A DNA stretch of 64,000 bases, taken from positions 62,001-126,000 of the forward strand of contig NZ_JAFIQV010000006.1 of the NCBI RefSeq assembly GCF_017356015.1. Reading direction: 5' to 3'. The notes under the pieces are model-generated. The model searched no databases. It was not told where the DNA came from and saw nothing but the letters and a program-made list of their open reading frames with translations. How positions within the stretch are numbered: position 1 is the first letter of the stretch; every line of letters begins with the position of its first letter. This document shows positions 61,666 through 64,000 of this stretch, in pieces. The DNA comes from Azospirillum sp. SYSU D00513. Lineage in GTDB: Bacteria; Pseudomonadota; Alphaproteobacteria; Azospirillales; Azospirillaceae. The position numbers and the translations under genes are program-made.

Positions 61666-62571
61666 ATGCAAGAGGGGCGGGAGGCGGCACGGCTGGGCTG
61701 GGAGGATCTGCGGCTCGTGCTGGCGATCGGCACGGCGGGCACGCTGACCGGTGCCGCGCGCAGGCTGGGGATCGACCACTCGACGGCCTTCCGCCGCCTG
61801 GGAGCCCTGGAGAAGAGGCTCGGCGCGCGCCTGTTCGACCGGGCGCGCGACGGCTACGCGCCAACCCCCGCCGGGGAGGCCGTGATCGCCGCCGCGCAGC
61901 GCATGGAGGTCGAACTCTCCGGCCTCGAACGCCTGCTCGCCGGCCAGGACCTGAGGCCGAGCGGGCCGTTGCGGGTGACGACCACGGACACGCTGCTGGA
62001 GGTGCTGACGCCCTGCTTCGCGGCGTTCCGGCGGGACTTCCCCGGGATCACGCTGGAGGTCGTCGTCACCAACAGCTTCCTAACCCTGACCAAGCGCGAC
62101 GCGGACGTGGCGATCCGGCCATCCGGCGCGGTGCCGGAGACGCTCGTCGGGCGGCGCGCCGCGGCGATCGCGTCCGCCGTCTATGCCGCCGCGTCCGTTG
62201 AGGACTCGGCTGATCCGGCCGCGCAGGACTGGGTCGGGCCGGACGAAAGCCTCGGGCATCTGGGCTTCGCGAAATGGCTCCGCGCCCATGTTCCGCCGGA
62301 GCGGGTCGTCTACCGCTCCAACAGCCTGCTCGGGTTGCGCGCGGCCGTGCGCGCCGGCCTCGGGCGGGCGATCCTGCCCTGCTTCCTGATGGACTCCGAT
62401 CCCAGTCTGCGGCGGATCGGCCCGCTCATGGCGGAGATGGAAAGCACGCTCTGGCTCCTCACCCACCCGGACCTGAGGCAGGTGGCCCGCGTGCGCGCCT
62501 TCCTCGACGTCATGGCGCAGGAGATCGGACGCCGCCGCGCCGCCTTCGAAGGCACCCCGCCGGGCGGGTGA
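61666..62571 (+). CDS. LysR-family transcriptional regulator
   Basis: The product is 301 residues. The N-terminal winged HTH (~12-70) has T-G-A-A-R-R-L-G-I-D-H-S-T-A-F-R-R-L and L-G-A-R-L-F-D-R. The C-terminal periplasmic-binding-fold effector domain starts at G-P-L-R-V-T-T-T-D. It is divergent from doxX-gst and presumably regulates them; the ligand is unknown. Confidence 0.93.
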   Translation: MQEGREAARLGWEDLRLVLAIGTAGTLTGAARRLGIDHSTAFRRLGALEKRLGARLFDRARDGYAPTPAGEAVIAAAQRMEVELSGLERLLAGQDLRPSGPLRVTTTDTLLEVLTPCFAAFRRDFPGITLEVVVTNSFLTLTKRDADVAIRPSGAVPETLVGRRAAAIASAVYAAASVEDSADPAAQDWVGPDESLGHLGFAKWLRAHVPPERVVYRSNSLLGLRAAVRAGLGRAILPCFLMDSDPSLRRIGPLMAEMESTLWLLTHPDLRQVARVRAFLDVMAQEIGRRRAAFEGTPPGG

Positions 62572-62629
62572 AATCGACCGGTGAGGGACGCGCGGTGGCG
62601 GGGCCGCAGGCGTTCCGCAGGCATTCCAT

Positions 62630-62721
62630 GGGCGTTCCGCCCTCTGATCAGCGGGCGTTCCGCCCTGTGATCAACGAGCGTTCCGCCTTCTGATCAACGG
62701 GTGTTCCACCCTGTGACAAGC
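62630..62721. repeat. 4 x 23-bp tandem repeat with embedded hairpin
   Basis: Four adjacent 23-bp units (62630, 62653, 62676, 62699) share GGGCGTTCCGCCC followed by a TGATCA-type segment. Each contains a short inverted repeat GGGCG-TTC-CGCCC. In unit 4 both arms change together (GGGTG/CACCC), which preserves pairing. Some degenerate sequence precedes the array from about 62608. Confidence 0.9.
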
Positions 62722-62806
62722 ACGCCCTTTCCCGAGGAACCGCTCGCCCTATCGGAAATTTTTAGACTAATGTTGGCAACATCGTTGCTTAACAGGACGA
62801 AGTGTT

Positions 62807-63091
62807 TTGCACGGACATGCGGCTGCTTTGCGTGCCTACCATCGGGCGATCCGGCAGATCCGCGCGCGCAGCCGGGAATGCTGCTGCATCGGCACCCGCC
62901 AGAGGCTGATCGGGGTCGAGCGCGCCCTGATGCGGCTGCTGCTGGAAGCGGAGGCGGCCTCCGCGAGCGCGTCCGCCTCGGTGCGGCAGCCACAGGCCGG
63001 ATGGTGGACGCGGACCGCGCTCCGGGACAAGGAACGGGACTTTTCCCGGTGGGACCCCGTCCTGCGCAGGCATCCGGCCCTGGGTTGGTGA
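62807..63091 (+). CDS. Possible small Arg/Ala-rich protein
   Basis: A 94-codon frame from TTG 62807, with AGGA at 62794-62797 upstream. The product is Arg/Ala-rich with a C-C-C motif (~25-27) and resembles small alpha-helical proteins. A palindrome ATGTTG-G-CAACAT lies just upstream at 62770-62782 in an AT-rich stretch. Start codon and reality of the gene are uncertain. Confidence 0.35.
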   Translation: MHGHAAALRAYHRAIRQIRARSRECCCIGTRQRLIGVERALMRLLLEAEAASASASASVRQPQAGWWTRTALRDKERDFSRWDPVLRRHPALGW

Positions 63092-63110
63092 GGGAGCGCC
63101 GGCCCGGCGC

Positions 63111-63287
63111 CTAATGCAGCAGGGGCGGCCTTGTCCAGGACTCCACCGTCGCCACGGCCTCCGCCGCCGGCACCTCCGGATGATGGAAGGTGAAGATCAC
63201 CACCCCAGCCTCCCGGGCGTGGGATTCCGGCTCGCCGCGGGAGACCAGTTCCGCATAGACCCGTTCGACGATTTCACGGCAGCACAT
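63111..63287 (-). CDS. Small hypothetical protein
   Basis: The product is 58 residues. ATG 63287 has GAGGAG about 8 nt upstream. The sequence C-C-R-E-I-V-E-R-V-Y-A-E-L-V-S-R-G and V-V-I-F-T-F-H-H-P-E reads as helix-strand, with a conserved-looking composition. The function is unknown. Confidence 0.5.
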   Translation of the reverse strand: MCCREIVERVYAELVSRGEPESHAREAGVVIFTFHHPEVPAAEAVATVESWTRPPLLH

Positions 63288-63507
63288 GGAAGGACTCCTC
63301 GCGGTCGCCGGAATGCGCGCAGCACTTTCGGCGCCTGCAATCGTAACACATCGCACCCGGCGGAGTCACAGGCGCGACGCTTTGCCGTGCATCTGGCCGG
63401 CATGGTCCGACCCATGCCCTTCGTTACAATTTGAGTGAAAAATCATGCTGGATGTGTCGCGAGGAGCCGTTTAAATTGACGTCATATATCGATTGAACGA
63501 GGCTGGG

Positions 63508-64000
63508 ATGAGCGGCGCGGAAGACCTTCAAAAGCGTCTCGCCTTTGTCGGATTCGATGAAGAGGCGCGCTCGGCCCTCGTGGAGTTCCATCCCGTCCTG
63601 AAGGACACCCTTCCCGGCATCCTGACCAAGTTCTACGAGCACGTGCGTGGGTGGCCGGAAATGTCCGCCATGTTCCCGGGCGGCGCGGTTTCGATGGACC
63701 GGGCCAGGTCGGCGCAGATCGAGCATTGGCTGAAGCTGTTTTCCGGGCGGTTCGACGCGGCCTACATGGACTCCGTGCGGCGCATCGGCCTGACACACAG
63801 CCGCATCGGGCTGGAGCCCCGCTGGTACATCGGCGGATACTCCTTCATCCTGAACCACGTCTACGCCCTGGCGGCGCGGCGTTTCGGCAGCCGCCTCAAC
63901 CCGGCCGCCGCCCAGGACAGGACGGCGCGCCTGATGCGCGCGCTCAACCTCGCCTCCATGCTCGACATGGACCTCGTGATCGCGATCTATCTCGCCGAGA
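63508..64000 (+). CDS. Globin-coupled sensor (protoglobin domain), 3' partial
   Basis: The visible 164 residues form a protoglobin/globin-coupled-sensor domain: F-H-P-V-L-K-D-T-L-P-G-I-L-T-K-F-Y early, and the proximal-His segment L-T-H-S-R-I-G-L-E-P-R-W-Y-I-G-G-Y typical of HemAT-like sensors. ATG 63508 is preceded by a weak GAGGCTGGG. The output domain (methyl-accepting, GGDEF or kinase) lies beyond the window. It probably senses O2 by haem. Confidence 0.88.
   Translation, partial: MSGAEDLQKRLAFVGFDEEARSALVEFHPVLKDTLPGILTKFYEHVRGWPEMSAMFPGGAVSMDRARSAQIEHWLKLFSGRFDAAYMDSVRRIGLTHSRIGLEPRWYIGGYSFILNHVYALAARRFGSRLNPAAAQDRTARLMRALNLASMLDMDLVIAIYLAE

Noticed and set aside
62630..62721. CRISPR array
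   Set aside because: The units are directly adjacent with no unique spacers, and no cas genes are present.

Overview
The window is GC-rich DNA. Codon use, an intergenic cluster of GANTC (CcrM-type) sites, an exopolysaccharide locus, several sugar-acid transporters and a globin-coupled sensor all point to an alphaproteobacterium of the Rhodospirillales, most like Azospirillum or Skermanella. The genus is inferred from gene content; no rRNA or marker gene is present.

Region 1 (about 1-17.3 kb) is an exopolysaccharide locus. It holds the 3' part of a Wzy/O-antigen-ligase-like membrane protein, two GT4 glycosyltransferases, a beta-helix (pectate-lyase-like) exported protein, a third GT4 on the minus strand and a small secreted protein. 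It continues with a Wzx-type flippase fused in frame to a fourth GT4, an FGE-fold protein without the catalytic cysteines, and two large paralogous putative glycanases. One glycanase is a bare catalytic-type domain. The other carries three CBM60-like modules, one of which appears nested inside an Ig/cadherin-like domain. Neither has a signal peptide. A long AT-rich leader with a dense GANTC cluster precedes the larger one.

Region 2 (17.4-37.7 kb) looks like a D-apiose/D-apionate catabolic island. The plus strand encodes a RuBisCO-like protein, a DUF1537 kinase (OiaK), D-apionate oxidoisomerase (ApnO), a FadR-type GntR regulator, a lactonase (ApnL), a complete CUT2 ABC sugar importer and a Gfo/Idh dehydrogenase (ApsD). 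The divergent minus-strand operon encodes a second CUT2-type importer, whose ATPase is fused to one permease, and a DctPQM TRAP transporter. A shared operator-like motif (GGTAT-N7-ATAC) occurs at four places in the island and probably binds the GntR protein.

Region 3 (37.7-58.6 kb) is an expanded SrfB/SrfC locus, the best candidate here for an under-described system. A long, tightly packed minus-strand operon encodes SrfB (actin/Hsp70-like ATPase), SrfC (dynamin-like GTPase), two vWA proteins, a membrane-anchored trypsin-like protease, a DUF2135/YfaP-like protein, a TM/proline-rich protein, a Lol/Mac-like ABC ATPase and FtsX-type permease, and a degenerate FGE-fold protein. Three successive products share a juxtamembrane helix plus coiled-coil module, which suggests one inner-membrane assembly. 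A three-gene module follows: a zinc-ribbon/peptidoglycan-binding membrane protein and two small proteins. It is enclosed by two nearly identical 114-bp inverted copies of a multi-hairpin repeat. Two coiled-coil lipoproteins are divergent from the operon.

Region 4 (58.7-64 kb) is miscellaneous: a RecD/Dda-like helicase, a small TM protein, a GST-DoxX pair divergent from a LysR regulator, a 4 x 23-bp tandem repeat with an embedded hairpin, small ORFs and the start of a globin-coupled sensor cut by the window edge.
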